Assembly: GCF_008386395.1 (NCBI RefSeq)
Contig: NZ_CP043761.1
Coordinates: 1,612,001 to 1,676,000 of the forward strand
Direction of reading: 5' to 3'
Source: Paenibacillus sp. 37
GTDB lineage: Bacteria > Bacillota > Bacilli > Paenibacillales > Paenibacillaceae
DNA length: 64,000 bases
Shown: one piece after another, positions 62,429 to 64,000 of the stretch
Layout of the letters: each line of letters starts with the position of its first letter
Numbering within the stretch: position 1 is the first letter of the stretch
Made by a program: the position numbers and the translations under genes
The notes under the pieces: model-generated
Databases searched by the model: none
The model's input: only the letters and a program-made list of their open reading frames with translations
What the model was told of the DNA's origin: nothing

Positions 62429-63237
62429 ATTCCAGTACCAGTTCCAACTCGACTTCACTTATCTCCATTAAGGGAGCAGGGAAGTCATATGGCAATCATC
62501 AGGCACTGCGCAATGTAGACTGGCATGTTGGCGAAGGTGACTGGTGGGGAGTTGTCGGGCCAAACGGCAGCGGCAAGTCCACCCTGATCCAGCTTATTGC
62601 CGGAACGGAACAGTTAAGCGAAGGTCAGATCCGTATCGATGGTCGAGACATTGGCTCTTACAGCCGTAAGGACCTGTCGCGCATGATCGCTGTATTGCAA
62701 CAGGATGGCTTGCCACCCATCTCCTATCCTGTACGAGACGTGGTGGAGATGGGGCGATATCCATACCAGAACTGGCTGGGGCGGGAAGTGGGCGATGGGG
62801 CACTTGTGGTGGACAGAGTGCTTGAAGACCTGGGATTGACTCAGCTGGCGGACAGACCGCTGGATGCACTCAGCGGCGGGCAACGTCAGCGGGTCGCACT
62901 AGCCAAAGTTATGGCTCAGGAGCCGAGGTTACTACTGCTGGACGAGCCAACCACGTTTCTGGATATTAAATATCAATTGCAATTCATGGAATTGTTATCG
63001 GCATGGCGACAGAGAAATAACATTACGATTGTGGCTGTGCTGCATGATCTGAATCTGGCCGCGTTATTTTGCGATCACATTCTGGCGCTGCGTGAGGGCA
63101 TTGCGGTTGGAAAGGGCACGCCTCACACGTTAATCAACGATGAGAATATTCAGGACATATTTCGCGTCAAACCCGCAATTGTTTCCCATCCCGACCATGC
63201 CATACCTCAACTGCTACTGCGGCGGGACATCGATTAA
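62425..63237 (+). CDS. btuD: Corrinoid ABC transporter ATP-binding protein BtuD
   Basis: A 270-residue ATPase. Walker A GPNGSGKST is near residue 46, the signature LSGGQRQRVALAKVM near 150 and Walker B LLLLDEPTTFLD near 171. The H-loop is VLHDLNLA. FepC/BtuD type. The ATG at 62425 overlaps the btuC stop in ATGA. Confidence 0.93.
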   Translation: MNSSTSSNSTSLISIKGAGKSYGNHQALRNVDWHVGEGDWWGVVGPNGSGKSTLIQLIAGTEQLSEGQIRIDGRDIGSYSRKDLSRMIAVLQQDGLPPISYPVRDVVEMGRYPYQNWLGREVGDGALVVDRVLEDLGLTQLADRPLDALSGGQRQRVALAKVMAQEPRLLLLDEPTTFLDIKYQLQFMELLSAWRQRNNITIVAVLHDLNLAALFCDHILALREGIAVGKGTPHTLINDENIQDIFRVKPAIVSHPDHAIPQLLLRRDID

Positions 63238-63282
63238 ATGAAGCGGGGCAACACATATTTTGATGAAGGAAGTGCTGGTTGT

Positions 63283-64000
63283 ATGAATAATGAACAGGTG
63301 TTGGCTCAATTAACGCAAAGGATTACCGCTCCCGACCAGGAAGTGGCGGCAGCGACCTCTGCACACGTGGATTCGTTGACGAAGCCGCCAGGGAGTCTGG
63401 GCAAATTGGAAGAGTTGGTAATCCGCCTGGCAGGTATGACGGGCAATGCACGTCCGCGTTTTGATCACAGGGCGGTCATTGTCATGGCCGCAGATCACGG
63501 CGTAGTGGAAGAAGGTATCAGTGCTTTTCCTGCTGAAGTAACCCCGCAGATGGTCATGAATTTCCTGGCTGGGGGCGCAGCCGTGAATGTGCTTGCACGT
63601 CACGCAGGTGCTGATGTGATCTGTGTGGATATCGGGGTGAATGCCGACCTTGAACATCCAGGCCTGCTCTCCCGTAACATTCGCAAAGGCACGGCCAACA
63701 TGGCCCGAGGGGCAGCGATGACCCGGGATGAGGCAGTTCGGGCGATCCTTGCAGGAGCCGAAGTTGTATCGGCAGAGGTGGCGAAGGGAACACAGCTGTT
63801 TGTCACCGGAGAGATGGGAATTGGCAACACCACTGCAAGTGCTGCGGTAATGAGCGCACTAACCGGAGTTGCCCCTGCCGCCGCCGTGGGGCGAGGAACC
63901 GGCATTGATGATGCAGGCTTACAGCGGAAGGCTGCTGTAGTCAGCCGTGCTCTTAGCGTAAACGCACCGAACCCGGAAGATGCACTGGATGTTCTGTGCA
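63283..64000 (+). CDS. cobT: Nicotinate-nucleotide--dimethylbenzimidazole phosphoribosyltransferase CobT (3' partial)
   Basis: The first ~239 residues of CobT, cut by the window edge (normal length about 350). It makes alpha-ribazole phosphate, the lower-ligand precursor handled by CobC. Motifs are LTKPPGSLGKLEELVIRLAG, VIVMAADHGVVEEGISAFPA, VTPQMVMNFLAGGAAVNVLA and TGEMGIGNTTASAAVM. The ATG at 63283 is chosen after GAAGGA. An in-frame ATG at 63238 directly after the btuD stop is less typical. Confidence 0.94.
   Translation, partial: MNNEQVLAQLTQRITAPDQEVAAATSAHVDSLTKPPGSLGKLEELVIRLAGMTGNARPRFDHRAVIVMAADHGVVEEGISAFPAEVTPQMVMNFLAGGAAVNVLARHAGADVICVDIGVNADLEHPGLLSRNIRKGTANMARGAAMTRDEAVRAILAGAEVVSAEVAKGTQLFVTGEMGIGNTTASAAVMSALTGVAPAAAVGRGTGIDDAGLQRKAAVVSRALSVNAPNPEDALDVLC

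Noticed and set aside
1..64000. CRISPR array, prophage, full insertion sequence or rRNA genes
   Set aside because: No regularly spaced repeats, phage structural genes, transposase frames or rRNA sequences were recognised.

Overview
The window looks like a chromosomal segment of a Paenibacillus-type Firmicute. This is inferred from strong AGGAGG-type ribosome binding sites, frequent TTG and GTG starts, moderate base composition, the family content (MocR regulator, CbiZ-type cobamide salvage, Gram-positive Tad pilus, DUF6382-FHA protein) and c-di-AMP and cobalamin riboswitches of Firmicute type. It carries about 55 genes, one tRNA, two riboswitches and two families of short repeats. No prophage, CRISPR array or rRNA was seen.

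Layout. 1-4663: urea ABC transporter urtABCDE (urtA is cut by the window edge). 4694-6534, opposite strand: a PAS protein with a Cys-rich tail, a small XRE-type regulator, and a lone urease accessory gene ureF behind a perfect GlnR/TnrA-type palindrome. 6974-7056: tRNA-Leu(GAG). 7205-14716: mostly stress and housekeeping genes (glutathione peroxidase, HAD phosphatase, Mn transporter mntH, ohr, zinc-ribbon proteins, DCC protein, lipoprotein, VOC protein), with a c-di-AMP riboswitch in front of an uncharacterised Rossmann-like protein. 14878-25539: a complete Gram-positive Tad/Flp pilus operon ending in a membrane DUF6382-FHA protein. 25552-36439: housekeeping genes (TIGR01777 oxidoreductase, DUF2621, nfo, purU, tkt, ppnP, pgi, yigZ, tetR, yjbQ). 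36785-40550: sulfate transporter cysTWA-sbp. 40668-43500: an AT-rich patch with a secreted C39-like peptidase and a lipoprotein, next to a decayed oppF pseudogene. 43586-53560: an unknown protein, a PhnP-like metallohydrolase behind a structured leader, an ECF sigma/ClpP pair, a YtrA-type GntR/ABC operon with a long palindromic operator, a divergent MocR/DMT pair, and a TetR gene beside a 5'-truncated flavoprotein gene. 53683-55770: Cof phosphatase and lipoate ligase. 55960 to the end: cobamide salvage genes cobD-cbiZ-cbiB-cobC, then a promoter, a cobalamin riboswitch and btuFCD-cobT.

How it fits together. The cobamide genes form one salvage and remodelling unit. BtuFCD imports corrinoids, CbiZ removes the side chain, CobD and CbiB rebuild the aminopropanol arm, and CobT and CobC make and dephosphorylate the lower-ligand precursor. 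Nearly all genes overlap by a few bases. The urea transporter and the GlnR/TnrA-marked ureF point to nitrogen-controlled urea use, though no urease structural genes lie in the window.

Less ordinary observations include the orphan c-di-AMP-controlled protein, the FHA-bearing Tad operon with an apparent CTG start, an apparent ATT start on the GntR gene, a multi-hairpin leader before the PhnP-like gene, two MITE-like repeat families (one copy lies between the cobalamin riboswitch and btuF), and two decayed or truncated genes.
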